A stretch of DNA of 64,000 nucleotides, from NCBI GenBank assembly GCA_023664955.1, contig JAMPEV010000001.1:259899-323898 (forward strand). Reading direction: 5' to 3'. The notes under the pieces are model-generated. The model saw only the letters and a list, made by a program, of their open reading frames with translations, ran no database searches and was not told where the DNA came from. Each line of letters opens with the position of its first letter. Within the stretch, counting starts at the first letter, position 1. The stretch is from Duncaniella sp. Lineage in GTDB: Bacteria; Bacteroidota; Bacteroidia; Bacteroidales; Muribaculaceae. This document shows positions 30,171 through 38,300 of this stretch, piece by piece. The position numbers and the translations under genes are program-made.

Positions 30171-30590
30171 TTACTTGTTTGGGTCTTCGCAGAATTCGAT
30201 GAGGGTGCCGCAAGTTGACTTCGGGTGAAGGAATGCGATGTTGAGACCTTCAGCACCCTTACGGGGAGCCTTGTCGATGAGGCGTGCACCTTTGCCTTCA
30301 ACTTCAGCAAGCGCATTGGCTACGCCATCTTCGATAGCGAATGCGATGTGCTGGATTCCGCCGCGACCGCCATTGTTGGCGATGAATTTTGAGATAGCGC
30401 TTTCGGGGGATGTGCCTTCGAGAAGTTCGATTTTGGTCTGACCAACCTTGAAGAAGGCTGTGCGGACTTTCTGGTCCTCTACTTCTTCGATTGCGAAACA
30501 CTTGAGTCCTAAAATGTTTTCGTAGAAGGCGATAGCTTCTTCGAGGTTAGGCACTGCGATACCTACATGTTCGATGTGTGAAATATCCAT
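30171..30590 (-). CDS. mce: Methylmalonyl-CoA epimerase
   Basis: This 139-residue enzyme of the vicinal oxygen chelate fold interconverts the (R) and (S) forms of methylmalonyl-CoA. The metal ligands are expected in HIEHVGIAVPNLEEA, IQHIAFAIED and STCGTLIEFCED. It is the first gene of the decarboxylase operon, 39 bp before mmdA, so the product of methylmalonyl-CoA mutase (not in the window) is supplied in the right isomer for decarboxylation to propionyl-CoA. Confidence 0.95.
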   Translation of the reverse strand: MDISHIEHVGIAVPNLEEAIAFYENILGLKCFAIEEVEDQKVRTAFFKVGQTKIELLEGTSPESAISKFIANNGGRGGIQHIAFAIEDGVANALAEVEGKGARLIDKAPRKGAEGLNIAFLHPKSTCGTLIEFCEDPNK

Positions 30591-30729
30591 GATACTTTGA
30601 TGGGTTGATTAGTTTATTGTTGAATTATTTAATTTTATTTATTCAATTATAGTTGAAATTCTTTATCGTGGTGACTAATTTAAGGATGAATTTCTTAATG
30701 GTTTGGTGAAAAGACACTTTTCATCCGTG

Positions 30730-30761
30730 CAAATTTACGGATAAAAATTGTGTATGACAAA
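30730..30761 (-). promoter_or_regulatory. Promoter of the mce-mmd operon (TTTG-N20-TAAATTTG)
   Basis: On the minus strand TTTG (complement of 30758-30761) precedes TAAATTTG (complement of 30730-30737) by 20 nt, matching the Bacteroidetes -33/-7 consensus. The leader to mce is about 135 nt. Confidence 0.7.
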
Positions 30762-30823
30762 ATTAAGCTGCTAAAAGATGAAATTTAAATTTTAGAATTT
30801 CTGCAAGCAGGGAGGAAGGAATT

Positions 30824-30861
30824 AAAAAAGCCGAATTTCACTTACGAAATTCGGCTTTTTT
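30824..30861. terminator. Terminator downstream of the arabinose genes
   Basis: A near-perfect stem of about 14 bp (AAAAAAGCCGAATTT with its complement) has T-runs on either strand. It would stop minus-strand transcription after araB. Confidence 0.85.
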
Positions 30862-30965
30862 AGATTAATAAACGGGATTCATCGGGTTACGACGTGGTTC
30901 AAATAATGATACCACAACCACCACCGCTCCGGGGCTTTGTTGAAACGATTTATTTGAATGGCATC

Positions 30966-31025
30966 GCATCGGGTTGCATCGGGTTGCGTGGTTCTGCATC
31001 GGGACAATTGTCAATTGTCAATTGT
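30966..31025. repeat. Short tandem repeats at the araB 3' end
   Basis: A 10-bp unit GCATCGGGTT occurs at 30966 and 30976, with a degenerate copy at 30986 and a related one at 30996. These run into three perfect copies of the 7-mer CAATTGT (31005-31025). The 7-mer array includes the araB stop codon (31018-31020). Confidence 0.75.
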
Positions 31026-32616
31026 CCTTGGCTTTGACTGCTGCTTTTTCGATAGCGAGACCGCGCTTGTAGTTCTCAATGTAGCGGTTGAAACCTTCCA
31101 CGTCCTCCGGTTGAGGTGCGATTTCCACACCCGCATCGCTGAGGAACACCCTGTCGTTGAGCCATCCGGCAAGCGATTGACCCTTTTCATTATTGACAAG
31201 ATAAGAGGCGAGAAGCGCGATGCCCCATGCGCCGCCTTCGCCCGCTGTTTCCATTACAGAAATCGGGGAGTTGAGAGCAGCTGCGAGAATACGTTGACCC
31301 ACCCCCGGAGTCTTGAATAGACCTCCGTGACCGGTGATACGGTCAACTTCCACTTTCTCTTCATTGAAAAGTACGTCATTGCCTATTTTAAGCACACCAA
31401 CGGCTGCGTAGAGATTGGCACGCATGAAGTTGGCAAGCGAGAATTTGTCATTGGCTGAACGCACGAACAGCGGTCGTCCTTCGGCAAGTCCTGCCACCGG
31501 TTCGCCGGAATAATAATTATAGCTGATCAAACCGCCACAGTCAGGTGATCCGGTGAGGGCTGCGTTGTAGAGTTTGCCGAAAAGTTGGGTCATGTCTACT
31601 TCCACACCCATCAATTGCTGGAACTCCTTGAAAATGTTGACCCAAGCGTTGAGGTCGGAGGTGCAATTGTTGCAATGTACCATCGCAACAGGGCTTCCAT
31701 CGGGAGTTGTCACCATGTCGATTACCTCATAGGGCTTTGACAATTCTTTCTCGAGGACAATCATTGAGAATGAAGAAGTCCCGGCTGAGACGTTGCCTGT
31801 GCGTTGTAGCACAGCGTTGGTTGCCACCATCCCGGTTCCGGCATCTCCTTCGGGAGGACAGATCGGAGTGCCTGGCTTTAGATGTCCGGACACGTCGAGC
31901 TTACGAGCTCCTTCCTCGGTTAGTTGGCCGGCGTATTGACCTGCATCAAGTGATTTAGGAAGAATGTCGAGTAGTTTCCAAGGATATCCCTTCGGGGCGA
32001 TGAGATTGTCGAATTTCTCCACCATTTCGGCCGAATAATCCTTTGTGGTAGAGTCAATCGGGAGCATACCGGAAGCATCTCCTACTCCAAGCACCTTTTC
32101 GCCGGTGAGTTGCCAATGGATATATCCGGCAAGTGTGGTGAGATATTTTATGTCCTTGACATGTGGCTCATTATCGAGAATCGCTTGATATAGGTGAGAA
32201 ATACTCCATCGGAGTGGAATATTGAAAACGAATAGTTCGGAGAGCTCTGCGGCAGCCTTGCCGGTGTTGGTGTTGCGCCAAGTGCGGAATGGCACAAGGA
32301 TCTCGGCGTTGTCATCAAATGGCATATATCCGTGCATCATAGCACTGATACCAATTGCGGCGAGTGTTTCGATTTCGATATCGAATTGCTTACGCACGTT
32401 GGCACGGAGATTGGCGTAGCAGTCCTGAAGACCATACCAAATAGCTTCGGTGCTATAAGTCCACAGTCCATTGACGAGTTGATTCTCCCATTCGTGGCTA
32501 CCCTGAGCGATCGGTTTGTTCTCTTCGTCGATAAGGACAGCCTTAATGCGTGTAGAGCCAAACTCGATACCGAGAATTGCCTTTCCTTGTTCTATGGTAG
32601 TTTTTGCGTCTGCCAT
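31018..32616 (-). CDS. araB: FGGY-family sugar kinase, probable L-ribulokinase
   Basis: This 532-residue carbohydrate kinase has the ATP-binding N-terminal motif [17 protein letters not shown], the substrate region MMHGYMPFD, and the second-domain nucleotide motifs [16 protein letters not shown] and [26 protein letters not shown] kinases act on various ketoses. The adjacent araA and araD genes indicate L-ribulose as substrate, giving L-ribulose 5-phosphate. It is the last gene of the ara cluster, 11 bp after araA. The 7-bp repeat array runs through its stop codon. Confidence 0.88.
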   Translation of the reverse strand: MADAKTTIEQGKAILGIEFGSTRIKAVLIDEENKPIAQGSHEWENQLVNGLWTYSTEAIWYGLQDCYANLRANVRKQFDIEIETLAAIGISAMMHGYMPFDDNAEILVPFRTWRNTNTGKAAAELSELFVFNIPLRWSISHLYQAILDNEPHVKDIKYLTTLAGYIHWQLTGEKVLGVGDASGMLPIDSTTKDYSAEMVEKFDNLIAPKGYPWKLLDILPKSLDAGQYAGQLTEEGARKLDVSGHLKPGTPICPPEGDAGTGMVATNAVLQRTGNVSAGTSSFSMIVLEKELSKPYEVIDMVTTPDGSPVAMVHCNNCTSDLNAWVNIFKEFQQLMGVEVDMTQLFGKLYNAALTGSPDCGGLISYNYYSGEPVAGLAEGRPLFVRSANDKFSLANFMRANLYAAVGVLKIGNDVLFNEEKVEVDRITGHGGLFKTPGVGQRILAAALNSPISVMETAGEGGAWGIALLASYLVNNEKGQSLAGWLNDRVFLSDAGVEIAPQPEDVEGFNRYIENYKRGLAIEKAAVKAKDN

Positions 32617-32627
32617 ATATATTAATC

Positions 32628-34163
32628 TTAGAGGTAGAGCGACTTATTGAGCATGTAGTAAACTTCGCCAAGGCGCAATGTGTTCTTGAAGTTTTCGATA
32701 GTGGTATCCTTGTCGATGTGAACCATTTCAATGCCTGCTATTTCAGCGTAATCTTCCCAGAATTCAGGAGTTACATCGTAGGAGAAGCATGAATGGTGAG
32801 TTCCGCCGGCAAGAATCCATGCCGATGCGCCGATTTCGAAGCTTGGTTGTGGAATCCAAAGTGCGGATGCCACGGGAAGCTTGGGAAGGGGCTTAGACTT
32901 GATACATTGTACATCGTTGACAATCAGGCGGAAACGGTTGCCCATGTCAACAACGGTAGCAGCGATACCGGCTTCGGGTTTGGATGTGAATACGAGACGT
33001 GCGGTTAAAGTCTTGCGTATACCGATGCCGAGGAAGTGAACTTCGAGACGGGGACGCTCTTCTGCAATGAGCGGACACACTTCAAGCATATGTGACTGCA
33101 GGAGTGAACTCTGTTTGCCGTTGAAGTTGATGGTGTAATCTTCGAGGAAGGAGCATCCGCCATTCATACCGCGGGTCATCACCCAAAGAGTGCGGTAAAG
33201 GGCAGCTGATTTCCAGTCACCTTCAGCGCCAAAACCGTATCCTTCAGCCATAAGGCGTTGTGAAGCGAGACCGGGAATCTGATCGAAGCCTCGGCCGGTT
33301 TCCTCTACATTGACATCACCGAGGTCGTCAAAGTTGGTTGTGAAGCCCTTAGCTCCGGTGTCCTTAAGGATGGCGCGGAGGGTGAGCTCGGCTTTGGCAG
33401 AGTTCCAAATCTTGCGATATGCTTCAGTCGATTTGTCCTCAAGGGCAGTGTCATGAGCGTAGAGGGTAAAGTATTCTTTCACTAATGCGTCAACATCCTC
33501 GGCTTTTATAGCGTCGAAGTAGGGCATTACGGAGCTAAACGGCATGTAGTCAACGTGGTATCCGAGACGGATTTCTGCCTCTACTTTGTCGCCGTCGGTC
33601 ACGGAGACGTTGTTCATCTGGTCGCCGAAGCGGATGATGCGCATATCCTGAGCATCAGCCCAGCCTACGCATACACGCTGCCAAACAGCGATGTGTTTCT
33701 GAGTCTCTTCGTCTTTCCAGTAACCGGTAACTACTTTGCGACGCACACGCATACGGGCACATATATGGCCGAATTCGCGGTCGCCATGGGCACTCTGGTT
33801 GAGGTTCATGAAGTCCATGTCAATAGTGTCCCAGGGTATTTCGGCATTGTATTGGGTGTGGAAATGCAGCAACGGCTTGTTAAGGATTTTCAAACCGTGA
33901 ATCCACATTTTAGCGGGTGAGAAGGTGTGCATCCATGTGATTACACCGGCGCAACGGGGATTGTTGTTAGCCGCTTTCATCACATCCTCAACTTCGTGTG
34001 AGGAGTTGGCAGTGCCTTTATATACCACTTTCACGGGGAGGTTGCCGGACTTGTTAAGACCATCAACCATCTCTTTAGAGTGAGAGTCAACAGTGACCAC
34101 GGCGTCACCACCGTAGAGTAACTGTGCGCCAGTCACCCACCATATTTCATAATTGTCGTACAT
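32628..34163 (-). CDS. araA: L-arabinose isomerase
   Basis: This 511-residue enzyme converts L-arabinose to L-ribulose with a divalent metal. The N-terminus begins directly at [17 protein letters not shown], the family signature. [20 protein letters not shown] and [20 protein letters not shown] are conserved. The metal-ligand glutamates and histidines are expected near [28 protein letters not shown] and THHSCF. Length is normal. It stands 138 bp downstream of araD, a gap containing an inverted repeat at 34188-34215. Confidence 0.97.
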   Translation of the reverse strand: MYDNYEIWWVTGAQLLYGGDAVVTVDSHSKEMVDGLNKSGNLPVKVVYKGTANSSHEVEDVMKAANNNPRCAGVITWMHTFSPAKMWIHGLKILNKPLLHFHTQYNAEIPWDTIDMDFMNLNQSAHGDREFGHICARMRVRRKVVTGYWKDEETQKHIAVWQRVCVGWADAQDMRIIRFGDQMNNVSVTDGDKVEAEIRLGYHVDYMPFSSVMPYFDAIKAEDVDALVKEYFTLYAHDTALEDKSTEAYRKIWNSAKAELTLRAILKDTGAKGFTTNFDDLGDVNVEETGRGFDQIPGLASQRLMAEGYGFGAEGDWKSAALYRTLWVMTRGMNGGCSFLEDYTINFNGKQSSLLQSHMLEVCPLIAEERPRLEVHFLGIGIRKTLTARLVFTSKPEAGIAATVVDMGNRFRLIVNDVQCIKSKPLPKLPVASALWIPQPSFEIGASAWILAGGTHHSCFSYDVTPEFWEDYAEIAGIEMVHIDKDTTIENFKNTLRLGEVYYMLNKSLYL

Positions 34164-34187
34164 ATTTTTAAAAATTTGATTTATAGT

Positions 34188-34215
34188 GTGATAATGATGA
34201 GTTTCGCATTATCAC
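34188..34215. repeat. Inverted repeat in the araD-araA gap
   Basis: GTGATAATG (34188-34196) and CATTATCAC (34207-34215) form a perfect 9-bp inverted repeat with a 10-nt spacer. There is no T-run, so it is either an intercistronic mRNA hairpin or a protein-binding site upstream of araA. Confidence 0.5.
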
Positions 34216-34301
34216 GCAGGGTTATTAGATTAGTTTTAAGAAACTTTGTTAAGTGAACTTATGATGTTCGCTAAACTTTCTATAAAATTTTTAAAATCAG
34301 T

Positions 34302-34991
34302 TTATTTCTGACCGTAGTAAGCGTTTGGTCCATGCTTGCGCGAGAAATGTTTCTCAATAAGCAGTGGATTCATGGTGAGCTTGGGGTTTACTTGATATGC
34401 GATAAAGGCCATTTTAGCAACCTGTTCGAGTACCACAGCGTTGTGGACAGCTTCGGCCGGTGTCTTGCCCCAAGTGAACGGTCCATGGTTCTTTACAAGA
34501 ACACCCGGAGTATGGATTGGGTTCATACCCGCGAAACGGCTCACTATCACATTGCCTGTTTCAAGTTCATAGTCACCTTTGACTTCTACTTCGCTCATAT
34601 CGGCAGTGCAAGGGATTGCTTTGTAGAAATAGTCGGCATGGGTTGTACCGATGTTGGGAATATCTATTCCGGCCTGGGCCCATGAGGTAGCATAGGTGGA
34701 GTGGGTGTGAACCACGCCGCCGATTTCGGGGAACGCACGGTAGAGAACGAGGTGGGTAGGGGTATCGGATGAAGGACGGAGATTCCCTTCCACCACTTCG
34801 CCTGTTTCAAGGCTTACCACCACCATGTCCTCCGGCTTCATAACGTCATAGTCTACGCCGCTCGGCTTGATAACTACAAGCCCTTTTTCGCGGTCGATGC
34901 CTGACACATTGCCCCATGTGAAGATTACAAGACCATGCTTCACGAGGTCCATATTGGCGTGATATACTTTTTCTTTTAACTCTTCGAGCAT
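34302..34991 (-). CDS. araD: L-ribulose-5-phosphate 4-epimerase
   Basis: This 229-residue class II aldolase-fold enzyme produces D-xylulose 5-phosphate. Zinc ligands are in [17 protein letters not shown] and the third histidine near the C-terminal [14 protein letters not shown]. The phosphate-binding TWGNVSG and PSSDTPTH segments are present. It sits between the symporter gene upstream (68-bp gap with a 9-bp stem-loop) and araA downstream, so the cluster covers the whole route from arabinose uptake to the pentose phosphate pathway. Confidence 0.96.
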   Translation of the reverse strand: MLEELKEKVYHANMDLVKHGLVIFTWGNVSGIDREKGLVVIKPSGVDYDVMKPEDMVVVSLETGEVVEGNLRPSSDTPTHLVLYRAFPEIGGVVHTHSTYATSWAQAGIDIPNIGTTHADYFYKAIPCTADMSEVEVKGDYELETGNVIVSRFAGMNPIHTPGVLVKNHGPFTWGKTPAEAVHNAVVLEQVAKMAFIAYQVNPKLTMNPLLIEKHFSRKHGPNAYYGQK

Positions 34992-35009
34992 AATATATAT
35001 GTGTGTTAC

Positions 35010-35051
35010 TGAGCCGATCTAAGGTCTAATAATAGAGCTTAAATCGGCTCA
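35010..35051. repeat. Intercistronic stem-loop between the symporter and araD
   Basis: TGAGCCGAT (35010-35018) pairs with ATCGGCTCA (35043-35051). No T-run follows on the minus strand, so it may be a processing or mRNA-stability element, or a weak terminator. Confidence 0.45.
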
Positions 35052-35059
35052 AGGTTAGT

Positions 35060-36763
35060 TTACCAAAAGTAGATATAGAAGGCAGCTGTGATTCCTAAGA
35101 TGATTACTGAGTTGATAACATCCCAGCAATTCCAGCTTGCGCGAGTGGCAGCACGTTGTTCGGCAGTTGAGGTGCCAAACACGAGTCCTCGAATTTCACT
35201 CTCGGGTTTAGGCTTTGTGCAGAGTGACACGATAACGCCTACAGCCAAGCAGAATACTAACATCCAGCCGCAGAAGAATAGCCAGTTACAGTCGTAGAAT
35301 AGATACTGGAACCATGACGGGTCGGTGCCTGGGATGATTTCTGCATTGCTATAATAAACCTTAGCGCCAAGACGGGTTAAGCCTATGATGAGACCTGAAA
35401 GGAGGGCCCACATGCCGCCAAGGGCAGTGGCGCGTTTCCAAAGTATACCGATAAGGAATGCGGCGGCAATACCCGGTGCAAGCACTGACTGTACATCCTG
35501 TAAGTAAAGGTATAGCACATCTCCCACTGAACGCATCACCGGAATCCAAAGGATGCCGAGAATTACGATTACCACTGTGGCGGCTTGACCGATACGAACG
35601 AGCTTCTTCGGGTCGGTATCGGGACGATAACGCTGATAGAAGTCAATGGTGAAAAGTGCTGAAGATGAGTTGAATAGCGATGCAAGCGATGACATGAGGG
35701 CTGCAAGGATACCGCACACAATCAAGCCTTTGACACCGGCAGGTAAGAGTTTTGCGACGAGTGTCGGGAATGCTGCATCGGAGTTGACATTACCGTTGGC
35801 AAGAATTGGGAGGAATCCTTCGCCACCGGCTGTCAATGAGTTCTGGTGAATTGCGAATGCTATCATGCCGGGAATTAGGAACAGGAATACAGGGAGGAGT
35901 TTGAGATATGCTCCGAAGATGGTGCCTCGACGTGCTTCCTTCTCATTCTTTCCCGAAAGTACACGCTGAACGATGAACTGGTCAGTACACCAGTACCAGA
36001 AACCGATTACAGCAGAGCCGATCAAAGCGCCGAGCCATGGATACTGCGAGTCCTGATTGTCGCGGATGAGGTTTACCATGGTGTCACCGTATTCGTTAAC
36101 CTTCACTTCACTGCATATTCTCATCATTTCATCCCATCCGCCAAGTTCTTTCAAGCCGAGCACGAGGATGATGAGGGAGCCGAGTAGTAGGATTGGGGTC
36201 TGAAGCACTGATGTATAGAGTACTGACTTCATACCTCCGAACACGGTGTAGAGTGCTGTCAAGAGCACTAAGCCAATCGCCGCAATCCAGAAGAAGTCGA
36301 TGCCCCAAAGAGTGTCGATGCCAAATACTTGCTGAAATACCAGACCGCCGGCGTAGACGGTCACGGCCACCTTGGTGAGCACATAGCTAATGAGTGAAAT
36401 TGTAGCAAGGATGGTGCGTGACTGGGGGTTGAAGCGACGTTCGAGGAACTCAGGCATGGTATATACCATAGAGCGAGTGTAGAAGGGTACGAAAACCCAT
36501 CCAAGGAGAAGTATCATCCACCCCTGGATTTCCCAGTGGGCCATAGCCATGCCGGATGAGGCTCCGGAGCCGGCGAGACCGATGAGGTGCTCAGAGCCGA
36601 TGTTGGATGCGAAGATTGACGCGCCTATTGCTATCCAGGTTGCGTCCTTGCCGCCGAGGAAGTAATCGGCGGCATTGTTTTGTTTCTGTTTCATCACCCA
36701 CACGATGATACCTATCAAGGCGAAGGCGAAGATGCCGATTACCAGCCAATCAAGAAATGCCAT
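35060..36763 (-). CDS. Sodium/solute symporter (SSS family), probable arabinose transporter
   Basis: This 567-residue inner-membrane protein has about 14 hydrophobic segments and belongs to the SGLT/PutP sodium symporter family. Recognisable parts are NNAADYFLGGKDATWIAIGA, ASNIGSEHLIGLAGSGA, FYTRSMVYTMPEFLERRF and WYWCTDQFIVQRVLSGKNEK. The family is closest in flavour to the Vibrio sugar transporter vSGLT. The location directly upstream of araD-araA-araB suggests L-arabinose as substrate, which is inference. A -7 element lies at 36814-36821 and an inverted repeat at 36841-36871 upstream. Confidence 0.9.
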   Translation of the reverse strand: MAFLDWLVIGIFAFALIGIIVWVMKQKQNNAADYFLGGKDATWIAIGASIFASNIGSEHLIGLAGSGASSGMAMAHWEIQGWMILLLGWVFVPFYTRSMVYTMPEFLERRFNPQSRTILATISLISYVLTKVAVTVYAGGLVFQQVFGIDTLWGIDFFWIAAIGLVLLTALYTVFGGMKSVLYTSVLQTPILLLGSLIILVLGLKELGGWDEMMRICSEVKVNEYGDTMVNLIRDNQDSQYPWLGALIGSAVIGFWYWCTDQFIVQRVLSGKNEKEARRGTIFGAYLKLLPVFLFLIPGMIAFAIHQNSLTAGGEGFLPILANGNVNSDAAFPTLVAKLLPAGVKGLIVCGILAALMSSLASLFNSSSALFTIDFYQRYRPDTDPKKLVRIGQAATVVIVILGILWIPVMRSVGDVLYLYLQDVQSVLAPGIAAAFLIGILWKRATALGGMWALLSGLIIGLTRLGAKVYYSNAEIIPGTDPSWFQYLFYDCNWLFFCGWMLVFCLAVGVIVSLCTKPKPESEIRGLVFGTSTAEQRAATRASWNCWDVINSVIILGITAAFYIYFW

Positions 36764-36813
36764 TTGGTTATTATTTATTTAAGGTAATATATTGTCGTTG
36801 ATTTTTCACAGCG

Positions 36814-36821
36814 CAAAGTTA
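36814..36821 (-). promoter_or_regulatory. Symporter-ara promoter, -7 element
   Basis: TAACTTTG on the minus strand lies about 50 nt upstream of the symporter start codon. No exact -33 TTTG was seen at the expected spacing. The inverted repeat at 36841-36871 begins there instead. Confidence 0.5.
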
Positions 36822-36840
36822 TGTCGCTGCCCGGAATTCC

Positions 36841-36871
36841 ATGTGCATTAATCATTCATAATTATGCACAT
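36841..36871. promoter_or_regulatory. Inverted repeat upstream of the symporter promoter, possible operator
   Basis: ATGTGCAT (36841-36848) and ATGCACAT (36864-36871) form a perfect 8-bp inverted repeat spaced by 15 nt, centred about 35 bp upstream of the -7 element. There is no T-run after it, so an operator is more likely than a galM terminator. Confidence 0.4.
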
Positions 36872-36881
36872 ATCATTCATT

Positions 36882-38072
36882 TTACTGTGCCACGGTGTCA
36901 GTAGCCGCTTCCTGGGGAGCTACGTCGGCAGTTGAGAATGAGAATACTGTGTGGCTATTGTAAGTTTCACCTGGACGAAGTATGGTGGTAGGCCATTGCG
37001 GCTTGTTGGGGCTGTCGGGATAGTGCTGTGTTTCAAGGCACATTCCTGCGTGTTGGTTGTACACTTTGCCATTCTTGCCGGTGATAGTTCCGTCAAGGAA
37101 GTTGCCTGAGTAGAACTGCACGCCCGGTTCGTCGGTATACACAGTCAGCACTATGCCGCTTTCAGGTGAGGTAAGTATGGCTGCCGGTGTGTTTATGTCG
37201 CCATTTGTGTTGAGAACCCAGTTGTGGTCATAGCCGTTGCCATTTTTGATTTGCTCAAAATCCATCTGGGCGATATCCTGGCCTACGGGCTTGGCGATGG
37301 TGAAGTCCATCGGAGTGCCGTTGACAGTTATAATTTCGCCTGTTGTCATATAGGTTGAGTCAACCGGGGTGAAGGTATCGGCATTGATATACAGGATGTC
37401 GTTCTCCACACCCTTTGAGGGATCGCCGGTGAGGTTGAAATATGAGTGGTTGGTCATATTTATCACGGTAGGCTTATCGGTCGTGGCGGTGTATGCAATG
37501 TCAACCTTATTATCGGAAGTGAGAGTATATGTTACCTGGGCGGTCAAGTTGCCGGGGAAGTTGTTGTCGCCATCTGGAGAGAGAATGGTGAGCACGAGAG
37601 TAGAATCGTTGGGTTGCTCTGCTTCGTAAACCTGATATTGCCAGCCGGTAGGACCACCGTGGAGACAGTGTCCGAAATTGTTGACGGGGAGCTGGGTGGT
37701 ATCACCGTCAATCACGAGGCGACCATGGTCAATGCGATTTGCATATCTACCGATTGCTGCGCCGAAGTCAGTCTGGTTGTTCTCGGGATAATATGCAGCC
37801 ACGCTGTCCATTCCTAACACTACATCGCGCAGATTGCCGTCACGGTCGGGAACCATGAGCGATACTATTCTGCCACCGAAGTTAGTGATGCAAACTTCTG
37901 AGCCATCCTCATTGGTCAGAGTATAAAGATGGGTAGCTTTGCCATTATACTCATTTTCAAAATTCTGTGGGTCAAGACCTGATTTAGTGAGCGATGCTTG
38001 CTCCTTCTGACTGCCGCACGAGGTGGCGATGAGCGCCACTGCGATTGCAGCTGCAAATTGCTGTACTTTCAT
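36882..38072 (-). CDS. galM: Aldose 1-epimerase (mutarotase) lipoprotein
   Basis: This 396-residue mutarotase interconverts alpha and beta anomers of aldoses. The signal peptide ends in a lipobox (ATSCGS, cysteine at about residue 19), placing it in the periplasm or on a membrane face. Conserved parts include NFGGRIVSLMVPDRDGN, AAIGRYANRIDHG, NMTNHSYFNLTGD (catalytic His) and the late GVQFYSGNFLDGT with CLETQHYPDSPN (catalytic Glu). It precedes the ara symporter gene, and mutarotation of free arabinose before uptake is a sensible role. An 18-bp perfect palindrome lies about 100 bp upstream of its start. Confidence 0.93.
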   Translation of the reverse strand: MKVQQFAAAIAVALIATSCGSQKEQASLTKSGLDPQNFENEYNGKATHLYTLTNEDGSEVCITNFGGRIVSLMVPDRDGNLRDVVLGMDSVAAYYPENNQTDFGAAIGRYANRIDHGRLVIDGDTTQLPVNNFGHCLHGGPTGWQYQVYEAEQPNDSTLVLTILSPDGDNNFPGNLTAQVTYTLTSDNKVDIAYTATTDKPTVINMTNHSYFNLTGDPSKGVENDILYINADTFTPVDSTYMTTGEIITVNGTPMDFTIAKPVGQDIAQMDFEQIKNGNGYDHNWVLNTNGDINTPAAILTSPESGIVLTVYTDEPGVQFYSGNFLDGTITGKNGKVYNQHAGMCLETQHYPDSPNKPQWPTTILRPGETYNSHTVFSFSTADVAPQEAATDTVAQ

Positions 38073-38131
38073 GTGTATATGGTTATATGATAAATTAGTC
38101 GATGTGAGGTGGAATGTGAATATATTCTTTG

Positions 38132-38139
38132 CAAAGTTC
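38132..38139 (-). promoter_or_regulatory. Possible galM -7 element
   Basis: GAACTTTG on the minus strand, followed by C, resembles the TAnnTTTG core with one mismatch. The same GAACTTTGC string occurs upstream of nhaD. It lies about 60 nt from the galM start codon. Confidence 0.35.
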
Positions 38140-38171
38140 GTAAATTAATTTGTTAGAAGTGCGGATAAAAC

Positions 38172-38189
38172 TTATGTTATATAACATAA
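38172..38189. promoter_or_regulatory. 18-bp perfect palindrome upstream of galM, candidate operator
   Basis: TTATGTTATATAACATAA reads the same on both strands. It lies about 33 bp upstream of the galM -7-like element. Position and symmetry fit a dimeric regulator site. The regulator is not encoded in the window. Confidence 0.55.
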
Positions 38190-38190
38190 A

Positions 38191-38227
38191 CACCCTCGTT
38201 TCGGCTCTTCTGTCCGGGACGAGGGTG
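38191..38227. terminator. Stem-loop between galM and rng
   Basis: CACCCTCGT (38191-38199) pairs with ACGAGGGTG (38219-38227). It follows the minus-strand rng gene and probably ends that transcript, although the T-run is weak. Confidence 0.55.
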
Positions 38228-38300
38228 CTGAATCGTTGAATTTCATCCTAAAAGCATGCTTATATGTGTTCATTCACGCTTCAGGATTTGATAGTTGGTG

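Larger units (their letters stand above)
30591..31017. other. Intergenic region with promoter, terminator and short tandem repeats
   Basis: About 427 bp separate the mce start from the araB stop. It contains the mmd operon promoter (30730-30761), a bidirectional terminator (30824-30861) and a tandem-repeat patch (30966-31025). No gene was seen. Confidence 0.6.
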
